From contig CM049308.1 in NCBI GenBank assembly GCA_026874595.1, positions 42,477,327 through 42,541,326 on the forward strand: 64,000 nucleotides of DNA, in the 5' to 3' direction. Numbering within the stretch: position 1 is the first letter of the stretch; every line of letters begins with the position of its first letter. Of this stretch, positions 11,640 to 23,300 are shown piece after piece. The notes beneath the pieces are model-generated. The model worked only from the letters and a program-made list of their open reading frames with translations, searched no databases and was not told where the DNA came from. The stretch comes from Sipunculus nudus. Taxonomy: Eukaryota > Annelida > Sipuncula > Golfingiida > Sipunculidae. A program made the translations under genes and the position numbers.

Positions 11640-12917
11640 TGTAACGCGCGGGTCTTTCAGAATACAAACATAACAACGTGTAGACGTATATCATTTTACT
11701 GCACTGCTATTACACGCATGTCACTTCATAAAAGGTTAGGGTTATGATCATGATCATGGTGAATCTACAACAAATAAGATAATAACATAAATGTCGATGT
11801 ATAATAATGACAAAATGATTTGTCAACTCATGAGCAACGTTCACATGCATTGAATTACCAATAAAGAATATATCATTATCATGAATAAATTGAAACTTGA
11901 AACTGGCTGAATAAACATTTATAAGAACCCATAAAACATTTAATTTTGTTCATATTTAAGTTGGATTTGTATCATAACCTTCCATAAACAAGTTATCTTA
12001 ACACTGTATGAGACTCACTTCATAAATTATCAAAATGGCAACATTGTATTACTATAACCTGACAAATTCTCACAGATATCCTGTCAACATGACACAAAAT
12101 TATAAACAGTTACAACATGAAAGTTTAACATCAAAGGAAGCAACGGCTTGACCTGATCTGACAGCCAAGAAAATACACTGGGCAAGATTACCGCCCCTAA
12201 CACTATGTCCTGTTATATTTGAATAAACCATACTGAATTTAAATGACATGTATAAAAAATGAAATACTCACAGACTTGTGCGCTATTATTGACTTGACCC
12301 TCACATTATGGTGACATGGAGTCTTTGACTAGGGTGACGTAACAGTGACTTAAAATCTTAACATATACACAACAGTAAGGTGACTTGAACTAACACTTGT
12401 TGCCAACTGACTCCCCCTTTGTCTCGGGGCATACCTAAAATACCCAGGCGGCCTGGGAACAGTAACACAACACGGGGCTATCGAGAGCATCCCTGTCCCA
12501 TGAGTTGAGAACAGTGACAATTTTATATCCTTGACCCTGTGAAGCACTATACAAGCTGGTGAGCTGTCGGTACGGCTGGACACCAGCCACAGCATGATAA
12601 ATTACCACCTGACTGGCTAGCTCAAACAATAAACAGCACATGAAGCCTGGTGCTCCGTCTGAATTAAGGAAATCTAAAATAACTGGTATAGCCTACACAA
12701 GATCACTGCATGAAGTAAATGTAATACATATAATAATGGTTTTCCAACAGAGGTCGCGAATTAATTGCTTAAAAATGACACTAAATTCAGATGACACATA
12801 TGTACATTAAACAAGTGCCACAAACATGGCAAAACATATGGTTACACAAAAACTTATCTATCAATTCTAAAATTACAACAACCTGAGATATTACTGGCCC
12901 TCGTCAGGGCAGTAACA
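11640..12917 (-). repeat. 3' LTR of the BEL element
   Basis: The 1278 bp downstream LTR in coding orientation is preceded by a purine tract at 12918-12928. It is essentially identical to the 5' LTR. Confidence 0.95.
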
Positions 12918-12928
12918 CTCCCCCGCCT
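12918..12928 (-). promoter_or_regulatory. Polypurine tract of the BEL element
   Basis: On the - strand GGCGGGGGAG sits directly before the LTR start TGTTACTG. This is where plus-strand DNA priming is expected. I could not identify a matching primer-binding site after the 5' LTR: only 18 bases separate that LTR from the first gag ATG. Confidence 0.7.
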
Positions 12929-13164
12929 TAAATCAACATGATTTACCAAAGAACATTAGGCAAACAAAAACTAATCTAAAGTAGAACAAATAACATAAAG
13001 CATGTATCAAAGTATTCAAAACACTTGGTAATTGGTCGACTGTTCACTATGTTCTCTGCTTCACAGAAAACAGTACACAAAACGTTGTCTGTCATTCTTG
13101 GACTTCCATTTAGTAACGACACCAGAACTCTCCGAACGGTTCTGATATGCCAATGAGATGCCAA
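12929..13164 (-). pseudogene. Shifted C-terminal integrase fragment of the BEL element
   Basis: This frame carries SHWHIRTVRRVLVSLLNG and CEAENIVNSRPITK. It continues the integrase core in a different phase from the main pol frame and lacks the expected glycine-rich GGVWER-type segment. The reading frame ends in non-conserved sequence near 12976, so the C-terminal domain normally found in BEL integrases is missing. Confidence 0.7.
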
Positions 13165-15206
13165 TAGGGGGTTGAATTGTCATTCGATATCTCAGGACGT
13201 GCAGCCCTGATAATCTGACCTCGATTTAACTGACAAAGACTTCTAGATAGCCCCGTACATGCGCCCACGAGGTTAATGCCGTTGTCTGACCAAAGTTGAC
13301 GTGGGAACCCCCTCCTCGATATAAATCTGAAGAAACCATTTATGAAGGTATCAGATTCCAGGCTATTCAAGACCTCAAGGTGGATAGCTCTGGTTGAGAA
13401 GCAAGTGTAAATGTAACCATATCGTTTTACTTCAGATCTGCCTCTCTTGACAAGAATTGGTCCAAATAGGTCAACACCGACATAGCTGAAAGATGGACTT
13501 TCAGATTCGCAGCTTTCAGGAGGCAAACCAGGGAGCTTTGGAACCATTGGTGACCCATACAGCTGCTTGTGCATGACGCAGTCATTCTTTCCCTTCTTAA
13601 TCCGGGTCCTTGCTTTGGTAATCCAATACTTCCTCCTTATTTGACCCAAAGTCCACTCAATTACAAGGTGAGCTGAGTTACGGTACTGCCGAACAACAAT
13701 GTAAGTCAGCTTGTGTTCATGTGGCAATATCACTGGACGCTTTGACTCTGCAACAGCTGCATGTTTCTGCCATCCACCGATAACTAACAGTCCATTTTCC
13801 AGAGCAGGTGTCAGCTTGTAGAGTGGGTTAGGTTTCGACCCACCCTTACCTTTCTCAACTGCTGTGATCTCCTCGTGGTAGGCCTGATTCTGGACAACTA
13901 GGTTCCGAGCATGAATCATCTCGGGAATTGATATGTGACTTCCTGTGACTGAATTATTAAGGTTCTCTTGGTAAACTTCAGCCATCCCGGTTTTCTGAAG
14001 CTTATTCTGAAGATTGTTTGACCTAACTGTGGCTGCATACCTGTTGTTGGGTAATTTCGGTGTCCCAGCTCTCCATGGTATCGGCAAAACATCATGACCT
14101 CCCTCGTGACGGATCTCATCGTGACATAGATCAAGAACGTTGCGGTCTTCCGGTGACAATGACATTACATCTTCATCAACTGACTCCATACTCCATAGCT
14201 TTTCTATCTGTTGGTTGAGGTCCACAAAATTTGAATTAACTACCTGAGACACCTGGCCATTAACAGGTCCACTGAGAGACCAACCAAACAAGGTTCGAAT
14301 GGCATAAGGCTGATTTCTGTCGTCAGGGGCACTCCTTACTTCTAGAGGCATCAAGGCATATGCGTTGTCCATGCCAATAAGGATGTCTGCCTGTATGTCA
14401 TTATCAACCTGTCGTATTGGTAGACCACGCAAGTGAGGATATCTCTGTAGGTGCATCACGTGGCCAGGATACCTCGCTGGGATGGTTGGTACCACCAGTA
14501 CATTTTTCATTTCAATAGCCTGATTCCCATCCACTGATTTTAAATGGAAAGACACAATCTTTGAGCATACTTTAGAACTATTGTTTAGGGTATTCATTTC
14601 ATAGTTTGCTTCGGTGCCCTTCAGCTTCAGCTGACTCGCAAGTCGCTGACTGACAAATGTGTTGGTAGATCCAGTGTCCAGCAGAGTGTAAGCTTCCTTT
14701 TGACCATTGACTATCACCGGAACTATTGGTAAGAAGACACTGGAATTTACAGTGTTGACATTTGCATTACTACTCACACTGATCTGACTCTCGCTTCTAG
14801 TCTCATCACTAACATTCACATGTGAAGCCTGCCTACCGTTTTCACCTTCAACGTGAATAAATTTCGTATGCTTCCTACCACAACCTGGCACTGTACAAAC
14901 TGATCCTTTTCTACATTCACGGCTATTATGACCCGCCAACAAACAATTGTAACACAATCTGTTTCTTTTAACAATCTGCAACCGATCTACAGGCTGCATG
15001 GCTTTGAAAGAGTCACAATGAAACAGTCTATGACTTTGACTACATACCACACAAGGACGCGATTGTTCGGGCTCACTTGTTGATGCCTGCTCAGGATTCT
15101 GTAGACGTGATGTCACTGTGGGATCTACAGACGGCCAGCTGGTCACTGCATTGCTGATGGCGCTCTGGGGATTATCCCTGAATTTCATTGTTTCAGTCCC
15201 ATACAC
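13110..15206 (-). pseudogene. BEL pol remnant: zinc knuckles, protease, integrase; RT/RNase H deleted
   Basis: In frame with gag, 698 codons. Zinc knuckles come first (CVVCSQSHRLFHC and CYNCLLAGHNSREC, about residues 52-110). Next is the aspartic protease with active site LLDTGSTNTFVS (about 175) and the DUF1758-type end LFGWSLSGPVNG. A leader typical of the stretch just before BEL reverse transcriptase follows (LSPEDRNVLDLCHDE, PNNRYAATVR). Then, without any RT palm motif or RNase H, the sequence jumps to the pre-integrase region (VIEWTLGQIRRKYWI) and integrase core (VGVDLFGPI, LWSDNGINLVGA). Several hundred residues are missing, but the frame is kept across the join. The integrase is frameshifted near 13170, and its third catalytic residue (FCEAENIVNSRPIT) lies in another frame at about 13030-13070. 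Integrase beyond that is absent. Confidence 0.85.
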
Positions 15207-15221
15207 GGGATCACAGGCTTC

Positions 15222-16121
15222 TTAAGCGATCATCCTCATGAATTCAACAAAATCTTTAAATGTGGGATATGCGTCTTTGTCTTTTTTGGTAGTCAAAGCC
15301 TGTTTTCTCCAGCGGTTGCGGATATGCGGTTGACATCGCTGAACTATGTCTATGATACTTTGCTGTGTATCAAGCTCTGAATATTTTCCAAGTTTTTCCA
15401 GAGCTGTTAAGGCCATGGTAAGCTCATCCGCGAGCTGTTGCAGTTCATGAGCCTTAACAACCTTCCTGCCACACTTGAGGTCCGTTATAATTCTTTGCGA
15501 CACCAGGTGGGAGTCTCCAAAACGGTTCCTAAGGATCTCCCGCGCCTGTTTATAGCCAGCCTCGCCTCCAATCAGAGCACAATTCTTTATAGACATTTTA
15601 GCTGGCCCAGTCGTATACTGCAACAGTCTGGTTAGCTTGATCTGGCTATCAACGAATTTACTGTCCACGGTCTCATCAAATATGGCAATAAAGGTTTGAT
15701 ATTCGATCGGATTACCGTCAAATCTGTCAATCTCTACCTTCGGGATACTCAGAAGGTCGACTAAATCTTGCTGATTCGCGACAGGCTTTTCATCACCAAC
15801 ACCATTTACTGCGACATCTCGCTCAACCATGGGGCCATCAAGCGCAGACTTCAGCCAAGTTTTCGCTTCTTTTAACGCACAGGTGTAGTTAATTTCGACA
15901 TCCTGGAACCACTGTTCACACTCATCTATCTCATCCAAATCCTCTAACGCGTTTCTATAACAGTCATGCGAGGCTTCAAATTCAGAGAATGATACACGAA
16001 GTTGCCGCAATTTTGACTGAACCTCATCGACATCTTCCTCAGCGACAAGGCGACGTAATGTCCCAAGGTGGCGGGTAATAGCTGCCTTTTTCTGACGTCG
16101 GGTAGTCTTGAGGTGTTCCAT
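15222..16121 (-). CDS. BEL gag-like protein (DUF1759 family)
   Basis: The ATG at 16121-16119 is preferred to an upstream GTG next to the LTR. The protein is about 299 residues. A basic helical start with heptads (TTRRQKKAAITRHLGTLRRL) leads into the DUF1759-like capsid region, recognisable by VEIDRFDGNPIEYQTFIAIF, LTRLLQYTTGPAK and YKQAREILRNRFG. It would form the particle that packages the element RNA. It ends at a TAA (15224-15222) only 15 bases before the next long open stretch in the same frame. Gag and the protease part are thus separated by one stop codon, where many BEL elements have one continuous frame. The stop may be a read-through site or a lesion. Confidence 0.8.
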   Translation of the reverse strand: MEHLKTTRRQKKAAITRHLGTLRRLVAEEDVDEVQSKLRQLRVSFSEFEASHDCYRNALEDLDEIDECEQWFQDVEINYTCALKEAKTWLKSALDGPMVERDVAVNGVGDEKPVANQQDLVDLLSIPKVEIDRFDGNPIEYQTFIAIFDETVDSKFVDSQIKLTRLLQYTTGPAKMSIKNCALIGGEAGYKQAREILRNRFGDSHLVSQRIITDLKCGRKVVKAHELQQLADELTMALTALEKLGKYSELDTQQSIIDIVQRCQPHIRNRWRKQALTTKKDKDAYPTFKDFVEFMRMIA

Positions 16122-16139
16122 TTTGCTAAGTCTATTCAC

Positions 16140-17417
16140 TGTAACGCGCGGGTCTTTCAGAATACAAACATAACAACGTGTAGACGTATATCATTTTACT
16201 GCACTGCTATTACACGCATGTCACTTCATAAAAGGTTAGGGTTATGATCATGATCATGGTGAATCTACAACAAATAAGATAATAACATAAATGTCGATGT
16301 ATAATAATGACAAAATGATTTGTCAACTCATGAGCAACGTTCACATGCATTGAATTACCAATAAAGAATATATCATTATCATGAATAAATTGAAACTTGA
16401 AACTGGCTGAATAAACATTTATAAGAACCCATAAAACATTTAATTTTGTTCATATTTAAGTTGGATTTGTATCATAACCTTCCATAAACAAGTTATCTTA
16501 ACACTGTATGAGACTCACTTCATAAATTATCAAAATGGCAACATTGTATTACTATAACCTGACAAATTCTCACAGATATCCTGTCAACATGACACAAAAT
16601 TATAAACAGTTACAACATGAAAGTTTAACATCAAAGGAAGCAACGGCTTGACCTGATCTGACAGCCAAGAAAATACACTGGGCAAGATTACCGCCCCTAA
16701 CACTATGTCCTGTTATATTTGAATAAACCATACTGAATTTAAATGACATGTATAAAAAATGAAATACTCACAGACTTGTGCGCTATTATTGACTTGACCC
16801 ACACATTATGGTGACATGGAGTCTTTGACTAGGGTGACGTAACAGTGACTTAAAATCTTAACATATACACAACAGTAAGGTGACTTGAACTAACACTTGT
16901 TGCCAACTGACTCCCCCTTTGTCTCGGGGCATACCTAAAATACCCAGGCGGCCTGGGAACAGTAACACAACACGGGGCTATCGAGAGCATCCCTGTCCCA
17001 CGAGTTGAGAACAGTGACAATTTTATATCCTTGACCCTGTGAAGCACTATACAAGCTGGTGAGCTGTCGGTACGGCTGGACACCAGCCACAGCATGATAA
17101 ATTACCACCTGACTGGCTAGCTCAAACAATAAACAGCACATGAAGCCTGGTGCTCCGTCTGAATTAAGGAAATCTAAAATAACTGGTATAGCCTACACAA
17201 GATCACTGCATGAAGTAAATGTAATACATATAATAATGGTTTTCCAACAGAGGTCGCGAATTAATTGCTTAAAAATGACACTAAATTCAGATGACACATA
17301 TGTACATTAAACAAGTGCCACAAACATGGCAAAACATATGGTTACACAAAAACTTATCTATCAATTCTAAAATTACAACAACCTGAGATATTACTGGCCC
17401 TCGTCAGGGCAGTAACA
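16140..17417 (-). repeat. 5' LTR of the BEL element
   Basis: This 1278 bp copy lies upstream in the coding orientation. It matches the copy at 11640-12917 along its length. The two differences noticed are at 16801 (A against T at 12301) and 17001 (C against T at 12501). Short open frames inside it are repeated in both LTRs and carry no recognised domain. Confidence 0.95.
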
Positions 17418-17868
17418 ATGTCTATGATGGGTTAAGATGTTTTATGTACTTTCGTAATAAATAATTGAAGCCCGTCCTGGTGTGGTTCTTTTAAGTACCT
17501 TTTATATTATAAAGGTATTTAAAGGGACACCTGGTGGGCGGCAGCGTGCTAGTGGTAGCTCGATCAGGCAGGGAGATTTGACCCTCGTGACCAGCGTCAC
17601 ATGATTAGTATTGTAAGCATTTTGCGCACAGCATTGGTGCAAGCAGCAGCGCCATTTTCTGCCAGGAAAATTGCACCCACCCACCCTTGACCCCTTATTT
17701 TAATGAAATATGTATCACATAGATCTGACATATGTTTGGTTTTTAAACTGAAGGAGTCCAGGTGGTGGGATCTTTGATATGATTGTATGAATGATGTCTA
17801 TGATGGGTTTAGATGTTTTATGTACTTTCGTAATAAATAATTGAAGCCCGTCCTGGTGTGGTTCTTTT
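17418..17868 (+). repeat. 440 bp tandem repeat, end of unit 2 and degenerate unit 3
   Basis: Unit 2 resumes after the BEL element. It has a 4-base GATC insertion, which makes it 444 bp. A third unit begins near 17768, lacks an internal block of about 70 bases, and ends abruptly in TTCTTTT at 17868, where a copy of the recombinase exon start is joined. Confidence 0.75.
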
Positions 17869-17908
17869 AAAAAGTCTAAATCTAAACAAAGATGAAGTAC
17901 GTGTATTT
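17869..17908 (+). pseudogene. 40 bp duplicate of the recombinase exon start
   Basis: These 40 bases match 1113-1152 exactly, the first codons of the tyrosine-recombinase exon, then diverge. They are joined directly to the truncated third 440 bp unit. This places the 3' region of the element head-to-tail with its 5' coding region, as if a second, truncated tandem or circular copy had been captured. Confidence 0.7.
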
Positions 17909-18100
17909 ATTGCTGATTAACCATTGTCAATGCCAAATTTTCGAGAGATAATCAAAAGAACATATGTTGTAACATTCAACTCATTTCAAAACATGCAGCA
18001 GTCAGTTACATCCGGGTCCTGTCTCTCACCCGGATGCTATTCGCATATAACAAACCCAGGAGGAAATACCAAAACCTGTCTCAAAATTCCAGCTTCCGAC

Positions 18101-20458
18101 GGCAATAGATAAAACTCGGAAGTCGGAAGTCGGAAGCCTTCAGAAGTCGGAAGCCGTTTTATTTTTTAGTATAATTCCAAAAATAACAAACAAATCGACA
18201 ACTTTTTGTGTTAAAACAATAGATATATACCCCCTTTATTATAAAAGAAAGTTTCAAAGATATTTATTAACATATATGAAAATTAAAGCATAATTAATCC
18301 GTCGGAAGCATCTCGGAAGTCATCCGAGAGTGACAGATGATGCTCAACTTGAAATGCATAAAACTCGGAAGTCAAACCCATAGCACCAACCAGCAATGCC
18401 ACAGATAGGGTCTTGCATGAACCAAAATTTCAATTAAGGTAATATAAGTGTATTTAAATAAAATCATAATGTATATAACTAACAAAATAATACATAAATT
18501 AATATTAAAATACAAAACATATGATATGATGTAAAATACTATAATAACAAATAAAAAAACAAGTATAATACGAAACAGATTTATTTTCGTATTCTCTATT
18601 TTTTTCCATTGAACAGATATAAACATGATGCAAAATATAATTACATAATAACAGGTATAATGAAATGTATACACAATGTGTTAAATATATCATTATATAA
18701 CGATATAATTATATATTCATTCAACAGCGATATAATTATATCATATATTATCATATATTATAAAATTATATTATAATCAATATTCCTAAAATATTATATA
18801 AACCATTAAAAGTGATTAAATATAGAATATAACATTGTACAGCATATTATGTAGTATATGTTACGTATGACAAAGTGATATATGTTCATATAAATTAATA
18901 TGAAATTATTAAATTGTATATAATATGATTATTTATATATCCATTCATGTATGTGATTATTTATCTCCTCCACCGAGCGAGTAATTCTTACAAATAAAAT
19001 GGGTAACAGCTGGCAGAACAGATTTCAGGTGGCGATTCCTCCCTTTACCACTTGTTATTTAATTAGTTGTAACTGATTACAGTCTTAAGATATTTTATGT
19101 CGTTACCTTAAAAGCACACGCGTTTCTAAGCCTGATCCCCATTTAGTTCAACATTTTATGAAACTGTTCTTAAAATGTTTACAAAAAACAGTATGTGGCT
19201 TTGAATTGTTAAAAAAAATAATAAAAATGTTCTCTTGAATCTTTTCATATGTTATCCTGCTATAATTGTCAGATGATATATTAAGATATATCTATTTCAT
19301 TTAACTGATACATTTTTAAAATAAAACATTTTCTCCTTATAATGTAATAGAAATATTTACTTCCAACATAAATAATTTTGATTAAGCTAAAATTAAATTT
19401 AAAGATACTGTTATAATTTATATAAATGATTTTGCATATGCCTTTTTTAATCTTTCACAGTTTGGCAGTTTTGCATTTTTTTTAAATTTTCAAAATATTA
19501 TGGAAGTGTTTTTAATGTTTTAGAAAAACTGTCTGTGTAATGTTCTAAAAATTTTCCTAATACGTTGGGTGGTCAGTATTTGGCAAGCCTTAGAAAGTTA
19601 TGCGTGCCATGTATACCACCCTAATTCATAGATAAAAACAATTAGTTTCATTAATACTGTATATAGCACCTTAATAAAAAATAGTTTTATTAATTCAAAA
19701 ACTGAATGGACTTTTCTTACGGTTTTACCAGTTCCTGCAAGATGTGGCAGTTTGATACTTTGTGTTTATATTTATATACAAATTTATGTATTTCATAAAA
19801 TATTTGAATAGTATAATGTAAAATTATCATAATACAAATGAATGTTGTTTAATTAAGTTATACTTAATTTTTTATATGTTATAATATTCTATTTTTTGTT
19901 TAAATAAGGAAAAAATTATTACACTATTTAGATAAAATTACGAAATTTTAAATGTTTTTATATTTTACTTCTACAATAACATTCCTGTTTAAAATATTAC
20001 ATTGCGATATGATTTATAATGCATTACATTTGAATGTATATTTCAACAATTTTTTCCCTTTTTTTCATTTTATATTTCATTATGTTAGTTATATACATTA
20101 TGATTTTATTTAAATACATAAAAATTACTTAAATTAAAATAAGGAATGATGGGAGACCTTGTCTGTGTCATTGTTGGTTGGTGCTATGGGCTTGACTTCC
20201 GAGTTTTATGCATTTTGAACATCATCTGTCACTTCCTGCATGATGACTCCCGAGAGGCTTCCGACGTATTAAATGTGCTTTAATTTTCATATACGGAAAT
20301 ATATATCTTTGAAACTTTCTTGTATGACAAAAATGGTTGATATCTTCCATTTTAACACGAAAAAGTGATGGTATGATCGTTATTTTATAAATTTATACTA
20401 AAAAATAAAACGGCTTCCGACTTCCGACTTCCGAGTTTTATTTATTGCCGGAAGTGCC
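18101..20458. mobile_element. Non-autonomous Mutator-like transposon 1 (2.36 kb, long TIRs)
   Basis: The left arm (18101 to about 18490) and right arm (about 20080 to 20458) are reverse complements with scattered differences. Both begin GGCA-type, then AAAACTCGGAAGTC and tandem TTCCGAC heptamers. A 9 bp direct repeat, GCTTCCGAC, lies at 18092-18100 and 20459-20467. Long inverted arms with a 9 bp target duplication fit Mutator-like elements, but the duplicated 9-mer resembles the internal heptamer, so chance is possible. The interior (18490-20080) is about 80 percent AT and has no credible gene; frames at 18372-18693 are AT-rich noise. Confidence 0.6.
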
Positions 20459-20498
20459 GCTTCCGACATGTAACATCCGAGGTTTGGTCGGTATTCCA

Positions 20499-23258
20499 GG
20501 CTGTGTGTAAAACTTGGAAGTCGGAAGCCGGAAGTCGGAAGCCAAGGATTTTTCATAAATAAAGTGCTAAAAAATGCACAAATTTCCTCTAGATCAACAC
20601 CATTTTAATTTCTATTGATAGAATAAAGTCTGTTCTATCATTCCTTGAAGAATCATAGTTATCCATTCTGTAATCTGAAAGTTATAGACAATTTTGTGCT
20701 CGGAAGCCATCTCGGAAGCCACTCGGAAGTGCCGGGATGCGGTCCAAATGTGTAAAACTCGGAAGTCACGGAGACGCAAGGGTCAACATATGGTCAGTTT
20801 AGAGCCACATGGTAAATGCAATTTCAATATATAAATTACGATATCATTAAATATTAAAAAAGTTTTAATATATTTCCTTACGTTGAGCAAATATCCAATA
20901 TATTTAATATTATCATAATATAAGGAAAATTCAAAATATTTTTAAAAAAATATATATACTCTTTCTTTCATACTTAGTCAACCATGATATGTATTTTCTA
21001 TTTATAACACTCTTGATATTGTTACAACATTATTATAATAATTTAACTTCAAATAAATTGATATTTCAGAAAATTTGAAAATATTTTTATAATTCATTTC
21101 ACACGTTATGTGCGTAAAAGGGCATCTTAAAACAGAATGTGTTCCTAGCTTCAATTAAGGAACTGCGCGGAGTGACGATTACAAAGATCTCAATAAAGAA
21201 ATTCCTATTTTGTGGTAGGAAGAGATCGTTGAATGTCAAATCTTAGATATATAATCTCATAAATAAGATCTTATTGACACATAAGACATCTGAGGCTTCA
21301 AGTAAAAGTCTGTATGTATGGAGGTTAAATGGTGTCTTAAAGAAGCTACGGATATAGGCATTTTTATCCAACCGGTTGCTTAGCTAAGATTCATACCTTG
21401 AAATCCCATGCATAAAAAATGTTGACGTCATGCAATAATTAAATGAATCCTTTCCGATCATTTTTCGACAAAAACCCATCAAATCAATTACTGTGGAAAA
21501 TCTGGTTGGATATTTACCGCCAAGATAACAATTTGAATGATAAATATCAATTATTCCCATTCTTCTTTGATAAAACAGCAAGTAAACCTCTTTATAAAAA
21601 AATCCTTTTTATGCACATGAATATTATCTATATACAATCTTTATTTGATACTTATATATTTACCCTTTTCGTAATTAAATTTATAAAAAAAACAAGTTAA
21701 CAGGAAGCTTATTCTTAGGCCTGCATGGTAATCACTGAACTATAGTCGGAAATTTTTAAAGTAGTGCCGTGCGTTTTCGGACCTAACTCCCTTCGGACCT
21801 CATAGTTGCTTGTATCAGGTTCTGTTCTAAAACTAATTATTTAATATCTATAAGAGATTTAACAAAGAAAGCCGTTTTGCTCTGTTACCGTTTATTTTCA
21901 AACATTTACTGAATAATTTTTGCCAAGCTAAATGTTTTGTTGATGTTATATTGATTTGTTGTTTATTTTTTTTTCTGTTGGGGCGATTTACAATATGTAT
22001 ATAAAAGTATAAATGTTTGTGCCGTCTGTTTTTTTTTATAAATTTCAGAACATTAATTTTCCAAACATTGTACATGACAGCATAAAAATACCCAGGAAAT
22101 ATCAAATCGTTCTGCAAAAACAGAAACAATTTAATTTTATATGAACGTTAAATGTTACAATCGGCATCATATCTATTTACACATGTATTGTGTATTTATT
22201 TCTGTCAAGGTTTTGTTTATGTTCGTTTTTCTTTTTAAAGTTGTCCAATACATCTGCCCAATACATCTGATGAATCATTATCAAACAATTCAATGTGAAA
22301 TATTATGCGTATTATGCTGTCTATTTTGGCAACATTTTAAAACTTGAATTGAAAAGGGTTTCATTTTACAGCATGAACATATCGGGGAAAAATCACATTT
22401 TGAATTTGTAAAATGTGCACTCCGAGTTTTACACACGTGGCTTCCGAGTTTTACACATTTGGACTACTACCCGGCACTTCCGAGTGACTTCCGAGATGGC
22501 TTCCGAGCACAGAATCTTCTATAACTTTCAGATTATTAAATGAATATCTATGATTCTTCACAGAATGATAGAACAGACCCTAGTGTATCGATAATGAAAT
22601 ATAAAAAAATATATTTTGGAATCAATTAAATATTACATAATAGATTTTTAAGCCTAAGAGATACATAATCCTGATGAAATTTTTGATTAATGGAACATGA
22701 AAAGGACGGTCAATTTACACATGAAACATAAAACATTTTATCGAAACAACCTTTAGAAACCTTTTCAGGACGTCGTGTTTCTGTCAAATTTTAATTCTAT
22801 TTATCATTTTAATTAATCAATTATTACTATGTTGTTTTACAAAATGAAAAAAAAATTATGACCACAAAATATTATTTTAAGAAAACAGCATCATGTACGT
22901 TACACAACAGATTGAATTATAAAAAATATGTCATCTGGAAGATATTGAAAATGCTTGACACGCATGCTCACGATTTGATGACCAGTGCATGGCCGTGGCT
23001 TCCGAGTTTTACACATTTGGACTACTACCCGGCACTTCCGAGTGACTTCCGAGATGGCTTCCGAGCACAGAATCTTCTATAACTTTCAGATTATTAAATG
23101 AATATCTATGATTCTTCACAGAATGATAGAACAGACCCTAGTGTATCGATAAAAATCGAAATAGTATTGATGTAATGGCATTTTGTATATGCTTTATGGT
23201 TTTGTTATTAAAATATCCTTGGCTTCCGACTTCCGACTTCCGAGTTTTACACACAGCC
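20499..23258. mobile_element. Non-autonomous Mutator-like transposon 2 (2.76 kb) next to POLE2
   Basis: Terminal arms (20499-20775 and 22994-23258) are inverted copies starting GGCTGTGTGTAAAACT, with TTCCGAC or GTCGGAA repeats close to each end. The 9-mer GGTATTCCA flanks both sides (20490-20498 and 23259-23267). The repeated flank could be read as up to 15 bp because the TIR start GGCTG also follows the right copy. A third arm copy lies inside at 22436-22593. No transposase is present; small frames at 21384-22347 have no recognised domain. The right end is 65 bases upstream of the POLE2 start codon. Confidence 0.65.
22436..22593 (+). repeat. Internal duplicate of the right arm of transposon 2
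   Basis: These 158 bases, starting CGTGGCTTCCGAG, recur in the same orientation at 22994-23151. By reading I see no difference between them. A third arm inside the element suggests a recent internal duplication or a nested relative. Confidence 0.75.
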
Positions 23259-23278
23259 GGTATTCCAGGCTGCACCAA

Positions 23279-23288
23279 GTTTGGCGGG
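23279..23288 (+). promoter_or_regulatory. E2F-type site in the POLE2 proximal promoter
   Basis: GTTTGGCGGG matches the E2F consensus (TTTSSCGC-like, as TTTGGCGGG) and lies 36 bases upstream of the ATG. Animal DNA replication genes, including polymerase epsilon subunits, are typically driven by E2F in late G1/S. The match is seen; the regulation is inferred. No TATA box is evident. Confidence 0.6.
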
Positions 23289-23300
23289 TGCAATAAACTG

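Larger units (their letters stand above)
11640..17417 (-). mobile_element. BEL/Pao LTR retrotransposon, internally deleted (no reverse transcriptase)
   Basis: Two 1278 bp LTRs in the same orientation flank a 3.2 kb internal region coding on the - strand. A 5 bp target duplication (ATGTC at 11635-11639 and 17418-17422) brackets it, as expected for BEL/Pao. The LTRs begin TGTTAC and end GTTACA on the coding strand. Gag (DUF1759-like), zinc knuckles, protease and integrase pieces are present. The reverse transcriptase and RNase H that should lie between protease and integrase are absent. I noticed only two base differences between the LTRs, so the insertion is young. It was therefore probably mobilised in trans by a complete relative. 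Confidence 0.9.

Noticed and set aside
12350-12641. Two small frames inside the LTR, repeated at 16850-17141
   Set aside because: They are present only because both LTRs carry the same sequence; no gene is expected there and no domain is seen.
1-17950. 11-base match TTTCGAGAGAT at 1 and near 17938 as target duplication of the recombinase element
   Set aside because: Too short and too close to the window edge to separate from chance; no supporting element boundary.
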